Shown here: piece after piece, positions 1 through 5,863 of the stretch
Position numbering within the stretch: position 1 is the first letter of the stretch
Layout: every line of letters starts with the position of its first letter
Origin: a virus
Length of the DNA: 37,326 nt
Virus record (IMG/VR): IMGVR_UViG_3300028892_000792
Coordinates: 1 to 37,326 of that record
Reading direction: 5' to 3' (one strand)
Program-made: the position numbers and the translations under genes
The notes under the pieces: generated by a model
What the model saw: only the letters and a program-made list of their open reading frames with translations
What the model was told of the DNA's origin: nothing
Databases searched by the model: none

Positions 1-55
1 GGCTTGCATATCACTCATTGTAGATAATTTCACCGGTCATGACTTTCATATAAGT

Positions 56-84
56 ATTATACCATAGGGGGCGGCTCTTGGCAA
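56..84 (-). promoter_or_regulatory. sigma70-type promoter firing leftward off the window edge
   Basis: Read on the minus strand this is TTGCCA, a 17-base spacer, then TATAAT, which is close to the consensus. Transcription would start near position 48 and leave the window. The only start codons ahead are an ATG at 40-38, opening a 9-codon frame (MTGEIIYNE), and an ATG at 18-16 that stays open to the edge. The gene it serves therefore lies mostly outside. Confidence 0.6.
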
Positions 85-242
85 GAAGAGGTGGGGAGAA
101 GAGGGGAGAAAAATAAAAAAATAAAAAAATTTGAAAATTTGGTCAGATAGGTTCTGTACGTATAAACTGAATAGAACACTACCCCCCTTTTTTTCCGCCC
201 CCCCTTCCTATATGGCCCCCTCCTGGTTTTCAGGACCAAGGC

Positions 243-273
243 AAAAGAAAACCCCCCGCCCGAAGGCGAGGGG
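243..273 (-). terminator. rho-independent terminator of the leftward 63-aa/59-aa unit
   Basis: On the minus strand CCCCTCGCC and GGCGGGGG form a nine-pair stem with one wobble, closed by a TTCG tetraloop and followed by GTTTTCTTTT. It stands 37 bases after the stop of the 59-residue gene. Apart from this hairpin, 85-309 shows only homopolymer-rich sequence (A-rich near 110-135, C and T runs near 180-205) and no supported gene. Confidence 0.85.
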
Positions 274-309
274 TATCCCTTCACATGAGCCAGAGGATAA
301 ACCAAAGCA

Positions 310-489
310 TTATGCTACCTCCCTGCCAGCAAGCCTTGCCTTCTCATATCGATAGTGGCTCAAGCCTTGGCGCGCAATGTAGGCTTGGTAGGGGCCGGTC
401 AGTTTATGAATGGGATGCTTTGCCAAGCCCTGGCGGATGAAGGTTTGGGCCGCGATACGTGCGGCCTTCTTGATATCGCGGCCCATCAT
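310..489 (-). CDS. small basic protein, 59 aa, unknown function
   Basis: The frame begins ATG ATG GGC at 489, three bases after the stop of the upstream 63-residue gene, with AGGGG a few bases before the start. The product is basic and rich in Arg, Lys, Ala and Tyr, with no membrane segment, and could bind nucleic acid. The tight junction and the strong terminator that follows support a real gene. I do not recognise the family. Confidence 0.7.
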   Translation of the reverse strand: MMGRDIKKAARIAAQTFIRQGLAKHPIHKLTGPYQAYIARQGLSHYRYEKARLAGREVA

Positions 490-492
490 CCC

Positions 493-684
493 CTAGGCCT
501 CGACCGGCTGGAACACGTTCACGCCAACCCGAACCTGCTTACCGTCTAGGGCCACGGGCTGATTGCCGGCAGTGGTGGAGCGGATGACTGACTTGCCGGA
601 CGATGAGATGGGTGCGTCATCCCCATTCTTATAGGGAAGGGTAATGGTGATTTGGGTCTTGTCGCGGTTCAAAGATACTTCCAT
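493..684 (-). CDS. 63-aa small protein, copy A of a tandem pair
   Basis: The product is about 80% similar by eye to the protein at 993-1184. They share LNRDK, ITLPYK, GDDA, SGKS and NQPVALDG, and VRVGVN followed by FQPVE. The pattern of alternating polar and beta-prone segments suggests a small beta-sheet protein. Its promoter is at 736-763, and AAAGGAA precedes the ATG. It is probably cotranscribed with the 59-residue gene that follows. The function is unknown; strong promoters on both copies suggest high expression. Confidence 0.85.
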   Translation of the reverse strand: MEVSLNRDKTQITITLPYKNGDDAPISSSGKSVIRSTTAGNQPVALDGKQVRVGVNVFQPVEA

Positions 685-735
685 GATGGGAAGGTTCCTT
701 TAGTCTGTGTCACGGCCCAAGGTGGCCGATGCCCT

Positions 736-763
736 ATTGTACCATGGAACCGCGAAACCGCAA
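736..763 (-). promoter_or_regulatory. promoter of 63-aa gene copy A
   Basis: The minus strand reads TTGCGG, 16 bases, TACAAT. The string GGTACAATAGGGCAT is identical in the promoter of copy B, so the duplication carried the promoter with it. Here the leader runs about 45 bases to the ATG at 684 and includes a Shine-Dalgarno sequence, whereas copy B has its ATG directly after the shared string. Confidence 0.65.
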
Positions 764-820
764 CCGCCCCCGCGAAAGCAAGAGAAGACCGCACCCGCGC
801 ACGTACACACACAAGTGGAG

Positions 821-866
821 TGAACTAAACTGACCTAACTGAACTGAACTGAACTGGACTGACTGG
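821..866. repeat. short tandem AACTG repeats between the two 63-aa genes
   Basis: The segment is built of GAACT/AACTG units, with three perfect units near 840-856 and degenerate ones on both sides. A shorter version (GGACTGAACTGAACTCAACTG) lies near 1285-1307 upstream of copy B. Both sit about 70 bases or more upstream of a promoter, so the repeats seem to be part of the duplicated unit. Confidence 0.6.
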
Positions 867-870
867 AGAC

Positions 871-910
871 AAAAGAAATCCCCCATCCCAGCGTGCTACT
901 GGGACAGGGG
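871..910 (-). terminator. rho-independent terminator of 63-aa gene copy B
   Basis: On the minus strand TCCCAG and CTGGGA pair around a 7-base loop. The stem is lengthened by CCCC against GGGG with small mismatches, and ATTTCTTTTG follows. It ends the unit driven by the promoter at 1190-1217. Confidence 0.75.
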
Positions 911-926
911 ACAGGGAGTGGTGGGG

Positions 927-979
927 TCTCAGGCTGGCCTAGCATGGTGACTGCGTCCAGTCTCGTACCTAGCCTGAGA
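927..979 (-). repeat. nested inverted repeat in the 3' region of copy B
   Basis: TCTCAGGCT (927-935) and AGCCTGAGA (971-979) are perfect 9-base arms. Between them GACTG and CAGTC (949-962) form a second hairpin with a 4-base loop. It lies between the stop of the 63-residue gene and its terminator, so the transcript would have a branched 3' structure. It may protect the RNA or act as an operator. Confidence 0.55.
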
Positions 980-992
980 TACCGTGAGTCAA

Positions 993-1184
993 CTACTCTA
1001 CCGGTTGGAAGATGTTGACACCCACCCGGACTTGCTGTCCGTCAAGGGCTACCGGCTGGTTTCCACCAGTGGACGCTCTGATCAGGGACTTACCTGAAGC
1101 GGAGATTGAGGCATCGTCACCGGCCTTGTAAGGCAGGGTAATGGTGACCTCGCTCTTGTCACGGTTCAACGTAACGTTGACCAT
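993..1184 (-). CDS. 63-aa small protein, copy B of a tandem pair
   Basis: This is a paralogue of the product at 493-684, aligning along its whole length (VTLNRDK.EVTITLPYK.GDDA; NQPVALDGQQVRVGVN). The alignment fixes the start at the ATG at 1184. That ATG lies only five bases after the -10 box of its promoter, leaving no room for a Shine-Dalgarno site, so the mRNA should be leaderless or nearly so. It is a stand-alone unit with its own terminator. Function unknown. Confidence 0.85.
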   Translation of the reverse strand: MVNVTLNRDKSEVTITLPYKAGDDASISASGKSLIRASTGGNQPVALDGQQVRVGVNIFQPVE

Positions 1185-1189
1185 GCCCT

Positions 1190-1217
1190 ATTGTACCACG
1201 AAATCGCCGGACGTCAA
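1190..1217 (-). promoter_or_regulatory. promoter of 63-aa gene copy B, predicted leaderless
   Basis: The minus strand reads TTGACG, 16 bases, TACAAT, then AGGGC and the start codon. With a normal discriminator of six or seven bases, transcription would begin at or within the ATG. Confidence 0.7.
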
Positions 1218-1541
1218 ATCGCCCTGGAATATGGAGAATGGCCTGCATATGGAGAAGATGGGCGGGCGTGAGTGGAGGGAACAGGACTGAACTGAACTCA
1301 ACTGCCTTAAATGCCAGCTGCCCCCCGAAACCAACCTATTATGTGTCATTTGAGTGTGATTTGGAGGGGAAAGAGAGAGGAGATGGGGCAATATCACCCA
1401 TATTTCACCCATTTCCCTGTGATAAATGGCTCAAACCATCACATTTCCCTGTGATTGCCCAATTCTCCCCAATTCACCCATTCTAAATGCGATCCAGCCG
1501 CATAAATATCATCACCAACACAAATAACTGCAACCATTCTA
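1218..1541. other. regulatory-looking stretch with direct repeats
   Basis: CATTTCCCTGTGAT occurs twice (1410-1423 and 1442-1455), 32 bases or about three helical turns apart. TCACCCAT occurs near 1395, 1405 and 1472. This pattern suggests a regulator binding upstream of copy B. A 32-codon minus-strand frame (1439-1537, MVAVICVGDD...) covers one repeat; it has no clear ribosome binding site and is not called as a gene. Confidence 0.45.
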
Positions 1542-1655
1542 TCAACTTACCAGCCCGCCCTCATCATCCCACCTACTCAATTCGGCTGGCTCAGGGGGCA
1601 GATCATCCCCTTTCTTGGGCTGTTGGGTGTCATCTCCACACTTCGGACGCGCCAT
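1542..1655 (-). CDS. possible 37-aa acidic, proline-rich peptide
   Basis: The frame starts ATG GCG CGT CCG inside the end of the 98-residue gene, with AGAGG about ten bases before it. The product is hydrophilic (MARPKCGDDTQQPKK...), rich in Asp, Pro and Lys, with a single Cys. Overlapping junctions are normal in this block, which supports it, but length and composition alone do not prove coding. Confidence 0.4.
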   Translation of the reverse strand: MARPKCGDDTQQPKKGDDLPPEPAELSRWDDEGGLVS

Positions 1656-1926
1656 CCGCTATTAGCCTCTGCAATCTAACGATCCAAGCCTTTATAGTAG
1701 ACTTACGATCAACTAATATTCCTCTCCCATCCTTAAACGCCCACCCATGTTGTTCAGCATACTCAAGCCAGTTTAGCCCAATCTCCAGATATTCTATAGG
1801 AGGTAGAGCATTAATAGTAATGCTGTCCTCAGTATGACGTATGGTTGGACCAACTATCACCGGCTTACGATCACCCATTACCGGCTTATTATACATCAAC
1901 TGTTCAATCTCTTCCTTCTTACTCAT
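1630..1926 (-). CDS. 98-aa protein, paralogue of the 62-aa gene at 2116
   Basis: The chosen start is the ATG at 1926 (MSKKEEIEQLMY), because it overlaps the upstream stop as ATGAGTAA and has GGGAAAG before it. The C-terminal half (PIEYLEIGLNWLEY ... TIKAWIVRLQRLI) matches PIDLIEVGIDWLEH ... MIDGWIKRLKAI of the gene at 2116. The repeated pattern is two amphipathic helices around a WLE core. Both genes are probably versions of one small helical protein. Function unknown. Confidence 0.7.
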   Translation of the reverse strand: MSKKEEIEQLMYNKPVMGDRKPVIVGPTIRHTEDSITINALPPIEYLEIGLNWLEYAEQHGWAFKDGRGILVDRKSTIKAWIVRLQRLIADGASEVWR

Positions 1927-2101
1927 TTCTCTTTCCCTTAAAGTACAAGTATAGACGGTACGCTCCCCATCCAAATCCCAACACACTAACAGCCCACACT
2001 GCAATGGCTAAGACTGGGTAGCTTGCCATCCACGCCGCTACATTGAAACCAAACACACTTAACACCACCGAAGCCGCCGGAATATAACAAGCTGGACACA
2101 T
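1919..2101 (-). CDS. 60-aa membrane protein
   Basis: The product starts MCPACYIPAASVV, with a CxxC pair at residues 2 and 5, and has two hydrophobic stretches: about residues 8-20, and residues 28-52 (VLAIAVWAVSVLGFGWG). A basic tail, YLYFKGKRNE, follows. It is probably an inner-membrane protein with one or two passes. Its stop overlaps the next start. A role in takeover or superinfection exclusion is possible but not shown. Confidence 0.65.
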   Translation of the reverse strand: MCPACYIPAASVVLSVFGFNVAAWMASYPVLAIAVWAVSVLGFGWGAYRLYLYFKGKRNE

Positions 2102-2115
2102 ACTCTTACTCCTTC

Positions 2116-2304
2116 TTACACTAAGATGTCAATAGACTCCATGGCCTTGTTGTCATCTCTAATTGCTTTCAACCGCTTAATCCACCCATCAATCATTGCA
2201 TACTTGTCCTTCATATCACCGCCGTTCGGAGGGTGTTCAAGCCAGTCAATCCCAACCTCAATTAGGTCAATCGGGTCATCCCATACTAATCTCATTCCAC
2301 TCAT
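2116..2304 (-). CDS. 62-aa small helical protein, paralogue of the 98-aa gene
   Basis: The start overlaps the stop of the 75-residue gene. The sequence PIDLIEVGIDWLEHPPNGGD and the helix IDGWIKRLKAI match the C-terminal half of the product at 1630-1926, which carries extra N-terminal residues. The pair is separated only by the 60-residue membrane protein gene. It is acidic and hydrophilic. Function unknown. Confidence 0.7.
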   Translation of the reverse strand: MSGMRLVWDDPIDLIEVGIDWLEHPPNGGDMKDKYAMIDGWIKRLKAIRDDNKAMESIDILV

Positions 2305-2528
2305 TCACGGTAGGGCAAGCCCGTCACCTCGCCATCCTTCCATTCCTTACCAACAATTACACCTTTACCAATGGCTTCATGTGGAACCATGATCTTTAGG
2401 CCATCAGGCGCTAGATACAAGCGAACAATATGACCTCCAGCCAAATGTAACCTACCCAAAGCGTGATAGATCAACTCACCACTGTCAAGTACTTTATCGA
2501 ATTCAAACGCATCTTTGTGTTTACTCAT
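2301..2528 (-). CDS. 75-aa protein, first gene of the leftward early-type operon
   Basis: The ATG at 2528 comes five bases after the TATAAT of a near-perfect promoter, so the message should be leaderless. The product (MSKHKDAFEFDKVLDSGELI..., ending VTGLPYRE) is predicted to be a small mixed alpha/beta protein and is not recognised. A strong promoter at the head of a run of tiny genes is typical of early phage genes that alter the host, but no direct evidence is present. Confidence 0.75.
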   Translation of the reverse strand: MSKHKDAFEFDKVLDSGELIYHALGRLHLAGGHIVRLYLAPDGLKIMVPHEAIGKGVIVGKEWKDGEVTGLPYRE

Positions 2529-2533
2529 CCTGT

Positions 2534-2562
2534 ATTATACCCTAATCTAAGCAATCCGTCAA
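2534..2562 (-). promoter_or_regulatory. strong leftward promoter, predicted leaderless
   Basis: The minus strand reads TTGACG, 17 bases, TATAAT, ACAGG, ATG. It should drive the 75-, 62-, 60- and 98-residue genes. The 254 bases between it and the rightward promoter at 2817 hold no supported gene. Confidence 0.8.
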
Positions 2563-2816
2563 GAGCCCAGCCATCAATCTTCAAGCAGAAGTCCGTCCTA
2601 CTTAGCCACCAACTTCCAACGTCACCTCCATATTGACCAGATGCTGAGAAAATTTTTCTGCTCCTACTCTTCTGCTCGTACCCTAGCCAAGATCAGGGCT
2701 TACAGAAAAATTGCAAGAAACGTGCCAAAATCTTGAATTACGGCGAAAATGCGGCAGCACGTTGAAATCATTGACGAATTTCGTTTGAAAATATCTTTAA
2801 AATACCTTATTTCGCC

Positions 2817-2845
2817 TTGATTTTGCCACATTTCGCGCTCATAAT
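2817..2845 (+). promoter_or_regulatory. rightward promoter before the structured RNA region
   Basis: TTGATT, 17 bases, CATAAT. Four ATTTCG motifs (about 2777, 2809, 2830 and 2856) and the inverted pair GGCGAAA/TTTCGCC surround it and could be operator sites. Transcription would start near 2852, just before the first GC-rich stem of the putative RNA. Confidence 0.5.
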
Positions 2846-2851
2846 CGAAAA

Positions 2852-3465
2852 TCGAATTTCGCCCCGCCACTGGGGCAGTTCGATACCCGCCACTGTCCGC
2901 TGGGCCAGACGGGTCGTTCGGAAGCCTCGTTATCCGGTGCTTAGACGCTCCCCACATTGTGGGACTGCACTGGAGACACAAGGACACTACGCTATGTTGG
3001 CTAACTCCAATGGGCCTCTGCGTAGTCACGACCTAGACTTCCCAGCCTTGTACGAGGTGTCAGCGTTGAGATGCCCACCAGTTAGCCCCCACGCTTGTGG
3101 GATAGCGCGAAGCGGATGTGCTACCGACACACCCTTCAGGGTAAGGAAGGGCGGAAGTCAGAGTTCAAATATCTGACTGAGGTGGCCGCGAAAGGTATAC
3201 AGTGGGTTGACCCCCACACCGACGTAGGTTGCCCTCGGGACAAGCCCCCGTGAAGCATTAACCCACTCCGTATCCTTCTACGCTTAGATGTTCACCGTCA
3301 TGCGGTACTGCGTACAAGGTAAGATAGAGTGGTGCGGTGTGAAGAACGGATGAAGGATGTTCTGATAATTGGGGGAACCACTGCTGTTGACTGGTATTTC
3401 TATACCTATTGAGATAGGGGGAGCGTGGTGTGTTTTAACGCCTCCCCCTAATCTCTATATTTCAT
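2852..3465 (+). ncRNA. large structured noncoding RNA candidate, about 610 nt
   Basis: The region is GC-rich next to its flanks and full of nested complementary arms. Seen by eye: GCCCC/GGGGC (2862-2877); ACCCG/CGGGT (2884-2913); CCCAC/GTGGG (2951-2963); ACTACGC/GCGTAGT (2986-3026), enclosing TTGG/CCAA; CCCAC/GTGGG (3088-3100); GTGTC/GACAC (3057-3130); AGTCAGA/TCTGACT (3157-3179) with a T-loop-like GTTCAAATA; AGTGGGTT/AACCCACT (3201-3267), extended by ATAC/GTAT and AAGG/CCTT; CCTTcTACGC/GCGTAcAAGG (3274-3319), enclosing ACCG/CGGT; AGTGGT/ACCACT (3329-3381), enclosing AGAAC/GTTCT; GGTAT/ATACC; and a long terminal hairpin. Size, branching and phage setting recall the GOLLD and ROOL RNAs, but I cannot confirm membership. 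Confidence 0.7.
3411..3455 (+). terminator. 3' terminal hairpin of the structured RNA
   Basis: GAGATAGGGGGAGCG pairs with CGCCTCCCCCTAATCTC through about 15 base pairs with two single-base bulges. TATATTTCATTTATC follows, only moderately T-rich. It may be a terminator or simply the closing helix of the RNA, with partial read-through into the 3518 gene. Confidence 0.55.
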
Positions 3466-3517
3466 TTATCTATTTATCTACCCCCTGAAACAGGTTATTT
3501 ATGTAAAAGGATAGGTT

Positions 3518-3715
3518 ATGCACCTATATGTAAAGGCCACCACCAAATATGGCACTATCAGCTGGGCCACTTTCAGTTTAGGTGGTGCTGTCAATCTCTA
3601 CCATCATATGAAGAGTAAGCCTGAGTATAAAGAGGTTCATATCCTTGACTATCACAGCAATGATGTTACTGAGGAAATGATTGATGTACACAGTACACTC
3701 GCACATTCAAGGTAG
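3518..3715 (+). CDS. 65-aa protein, paralogue of the following 54-aa gene
   Basis: The ATG follows AAAAGGATAGG. The product (MHLYVKATTKYGTISWATF...) has the pattern GTISWATFSLG...YHHMKS...VHILDYHSNDVTEEM, which recurs in the next gene. It looks like a small alpha/beta protein with no membrane segment. Family not recognised. It is the first rightward gene after the structured RNA and leads into the amidoligase block. Confidence 0.65.
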   Translation: MHLYVKATTKYGTISWATFSLGGAVNLYHHMKSKPEYKEVHILDYHSNDVTEEMIDVHSTLAHSR

Positions 3716-3848
3716 GGTTGTAACCTACTACTTCTCAGAGTGGTTCGATGTCATGAACCACGCTAAATACCAGAATAAACTCTCTTGTGTCTATCTGGTG
3801 ACAGTAATTGATAAGCACGGCAAGGATGTGACAGGAGATATGAAATGA
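3684..3848 (+). CDS. 54-aa protein overlapping the 65-aa gene
   Basis: The frame starts at ATG 3684 with GAGGAA just upstream, overlaps the previous gene by 32 bases in another frame, and ends in an ATGA overlap with the amidoligase start. The product (GRVVTYYFSEWFDVMNHAKY ... VIDKHGKDVTGDMK) aligns with the previous protein along GTISW..F......N..H.K and D...DVT..M, so the two are diverged tandem duplicates. Function unknown; coupling to the amidoligase suggests a shared role. Confidence 0.7.
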   Translation: MYTVHSHIQGRVVTYYFSEWFDVMNHAKYQNKLSCVYLVTVIDKHGKDVTGDMK

Positions 3849-4774
3849 CAACCCTGCGAGAGTATGCCCCCACTAAATACTTCACCGACGAAGCCCTGGA
3901 CAGGGTGGAGGTGGGATTTGAGTGTGAGTTTGCTGTCCCTAAACAGTTTGATGTGAATGAAATTGAAGGCCGTCTCAAAGCCATTAAGCCCGGTCTGATC
4001 CATCACTGCTACGAAGATGGCCCTGCCGAAGTGGGATACAGGCCTGTTGAGGCAGTAACCAATTGGTGGAGTACCTCCGAAGCGTTAGAGAACCTACACT
4101 TGATCTTGGATGGTATCAGGAAGCTGGAGGCCAAAACCCACCAAAATTCCTCATGCCATGTGAATATCACTCATACAAGCCATGAATTCAATCTCAACAA
4201 CTTTTGGGACAAGGAGAGATGTCAGACCCTTGGTATGGCCTTCCCTGCAGTTGGTATTCATCAGTATTTGGATCGGCCCTCCTTGCATGCTTGGTGTCCT
4301 TCCATCACTCATCAAGTCGCCTCCAAATTATACAAAACCAAAAAGCGAGGCAACTTTGACTCAAAGGCAATAGACCATATCAATTCTACTCTCCACCCTT
4401 GGGCTAGAAATGCAGTTTCCTTCAACTCCACCTATCAACATGATGAAACAACTCGGATTGAGTTCCGTGTCCCCGGCGGCGAAGGGTATCACACCGAAAA
4501 GGGAGAGGAACGTATCAAAGCCGTTGTCAAGACTTGCGCCGCTTACATCCTCGGTATGATCGAGCAGCCTAAACTGATGACCTTTCTTGCAAGGCAAAAC
4601 ATAGCTTTGGCAAATAACCTTTCTAATCACCCTATCAGTAGTTATGAATATATTCCTAAAGCAAGGTATGTTGAGGAAGATGAGTGGTGTGATGATATGT
4701 GTGGTTGTGGTTATGATGAGGGAAACTGCGAATATTGTAGTGAGTGTGATTACTGCGGGTGTGAGTGTGAATGA
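3845..4774 (+). CDS. amidoligase-family (COOH-NH2 ligase) protein with Cys-rich tail
   Basis: The core carries the glutamine-synthetase-fold amidoligase signature: an acidic first strand, VGFECEFAV (about residues 22-30), then SCHVNIT (about 102-108) and RIEFRVPGG (about 204-212). These correspond to the GxExE, HxHxS-like and ExR positions that bind ATP and metal in this superfamily. Such enzymes join a carboxylate to an amine. The last 31 residues hold nine cysteines in CxC and CxxC spacings, which may bind metal or serve as a substrate. It starts in an ATGA overlap and ends in another, so expression is coupled to both neighbours. It is the first of two amidoligases in the block. Confidence 0.7.
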   Translation: MTTLREYAPTKYFTDEALDRVEVGFECEFAVPKQFDVNEIEGRLKAIKPGLIHHCYEDGPAEVGYRPVEAVTNWWSTSEALENLHLILDGIRKLEAKTHQNSSCHVNITHTSHEFNLNNFWDKERCQTLGMAFPAVGIHQYLDRPSLHAWCPSITHQVASKLYKTKKRGNFDSKAIDHINSTLHPWARNAVSFNSTYQHDETTRIEFRVPGGEGYHTEKGEERIKAVVKTCAAYILGMIEQPKLMTFLARQNIALANNLSNHPISSYEYIPKARYVEEDEWCDDMCGCGYDEGNCEYCSECDYCGCECE

Positions 4775-5031
4775 CAACCAATCTTAAAGACACACTCAAG
4801 CTTGGCTACTCAGCCCGGGTGGGCTCCAACATTGTCCATTACCCCACATTCCCTCGTGGTATGACTGTTACTGGATTTCATTCCGCATCGAACACTGGAT
4901 GGGGATCAACTGGCCATAAGCGAGGCCGATCACTCAAGGGTACACCAGAGTATGTTACCCTTGTCAAATATTATGAGGAATTATATGACACTGAACATTC
5001 GATGCCTCGAACCAATAACGACCGACGATAA
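4771..5031 (+). CDS. 86-aa protein downstream of the amidoligase
   Basis: It begins in an ATGA overlap with the amidoligase stop (MTTNLKDTLKLGYSARVG). The middle is rich in Gly, Ser, Thr and His; the end is polar and basic (PRTNNDRR). No motif is recognised. The strict coupling suggests that it works with the amidoligase. It might be a substrate or partner, but this is inference from position only. Confidence 0.65.
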   Translation: MTTNLKDTLKLGYSARVGSNIVHYPTFPRGMTVTGFHSASNTGWGSTGHKRGRSLKGTPEYVTLVKYYEELYDTEHSMPRTNNDRR

Positions 5032-5230
5032 AAAATATCTGCCTGTAGTTGAGCTTATATTCGACTGCGGAATTGTGTGGACTTGGAAGTATTCCAAATC
5101 TTATTGGGGTATTACCGAAGCATGGAAAGTTGGTAGACAGATTGCTACCTCTTTAAGGAAAGAGGGATACTTACTATCCGATATGCTGCGTGAGGCCAAT
5201 ATTACCTCTGATCAATCAGTAATCATTTAA
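4985..5230 (+). CDS. 81-aa protein of unknown function
   Basis: I chose the ATG at 4985 (MTLNIRCLEPITTDDKKYLP) because GAGGA stands five bases before it. This gives a 47-base overlap with the previous gene in another frame. The protein has beta-type segments (PVVELIFDCGIVWTWKYSK) and a helical C-terminus (AWKVGRQIATSLRKEGYLLSD). Not recognised. Confidence 0.6.
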   Translation: MTLNIRCLEPITTDDKKYLPVVELIFDCGIVWTWKYSKSYWGITEAWKVGRQIATSLRKEGYLLSDMLREANITSDQSVII

Positions 5231-5245
5231 CAAAGGAAACCTGTT

Positions 5246-5449
5246 ATGAAGATGTCTAACCTTCCCTCTCATGCTCAAGCTCGTTTTGCTATTGGCAATA
5301 TCGTTAAGTCCCCCGGTTTCCAGTCGGTGACCGATGTGACTGGTAAGACCTATGACAAGGACGACCGAAAGGAATTCTGGGCTGACCTTCTACGATATCA
5401 GCAAGTGAAAGTCGCCGGTAATGGTCTTACCGTTCGGTTATCCTTCTAA
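5246..5449 (+). CDS. 67-aa protein of unknown function
   Basis: AAAGGAAA precedes the start, and the stop shares a base with the next ATG (TAATG). The product (MKMSNLPSHAQARFAIGNIV...) is basic and ends in a beta-like segment (VKVAGNGLTVRLSF). No family is recognised. Confidence 0.65.
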   Translation: MKMSNLPSHAQARFAIGNIVKSPGFQSVTDVTGKTYDKDDRKEFWADLLRYQQVKVAGNGLTVRLSF

Positions 5450-5652
5450 TGCAAACACATTCAATCACAATCCCTTTGAAGAAGGTTCGAGAGTTAGTCA
5501 GGGAGTATGCCAAAACCATTTCTATGGTAAATCCCAACCTCCTCCATTGGAAGCTAGAAAATACCGGAGAAGGTGAAAATCCTATTCTTGCCTGTGTTAC
5601 GTTAAGTAACCATTCCAGTACCGAAGTACGAATTCCGTACAAAGACGACTGA
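5449..5652 (+). CDS. 67-aa protein of unknown function
   Basis: The start overlaps the previous stop (TAATG). An N-terminal helix (PLKKVRELVREYAKTISM) is followed by a beta-rich half (LHWKLEN...NPILACVTLSN...EVRIPYKDD). It may be a small DNA- or protein-binding alpha/beta protein. Not recognised. Confidence 0.65.
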   Translation: MQTHSITIPLKKVRELVREYAKTISMVNPNLLHWKLENTGEGENPILACVTLSNHSSTEVRIPYKDD

Positions 5653-5668
5653 TTCAGGGGAGGGAGAG

Positions 5669-5863
5669 ATGCGCAAACCTAGTCGAGACCGTTCGATAAA
5701 GAGGATGAAGGGTCACAATAGGTTTGCGCACTCTCTTGAAGACCCCTTCTTTAGACATAAGAGAATATCCTCTCAAAAATTATATACTAGGAAAATTAAG
5801 CACCCTGGCCGATTGGATCGGGGGGCAGAGCACGTTGAGAGTGAAAAGGACCTACCCAAATGA
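5669..5863 (+). CDS. 64-aa highly basic protein
   Basis: GGGAGGGAG precedes the ATG. The N-terminal two thirds is rich in Arg, Lys and His (MRKPSRDRSIKRMKGHNRFA), suggesting nucleic-acid contact. It contains one copy of the octamer GGGGGCAG at 5821. The stop lies in an ATGA overlap with the next gene. Confidence 0.6.
   Translation: MRKPSRDRSIKRMKGHNRFAHSLEDPFFRHKRISSQKLYTRKIKHPGRLDRGAEHVESEKDLPK

Noticed and set aside
355-549. Plus-strand frame of 64 codons at the left end
   Set aside because: It is opposite two coupled leftward genes that share a promoter and a terminator.
820-870. CRISPR-like short repeats near the 63-aa genes
   Set aside because: The units are five bases in direct tandem with no spacers; no CRISPR array or cas operon is present. 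The Cas4-like nuclease belongs to the phage recombination type.
2700-3176. Open frames of 109 codons (minus) and 119 codons (plus) in the structured region
   Set aside because: Their products are rich in Pro, Arg, Ser and Cys with no domain pattern, no ribosome site is convincing, and both overlap the dense inverted repeats of the RNA candidate.
3150-3180. tRNA-like T arm (GTTCAAATA loop)
   Set aside because: The stem is seven pairs, there is no matching acceptor, D or anticodon arm at tRNA spacing, and no CCA end. It is better read as one hairpin of the larger RNA.
4361-4777. Minus-strand frame of 138 codons
   Set aside because: Antisense shadow of the first amidoligase, Ile/Thr-rich, with no ribosome site.
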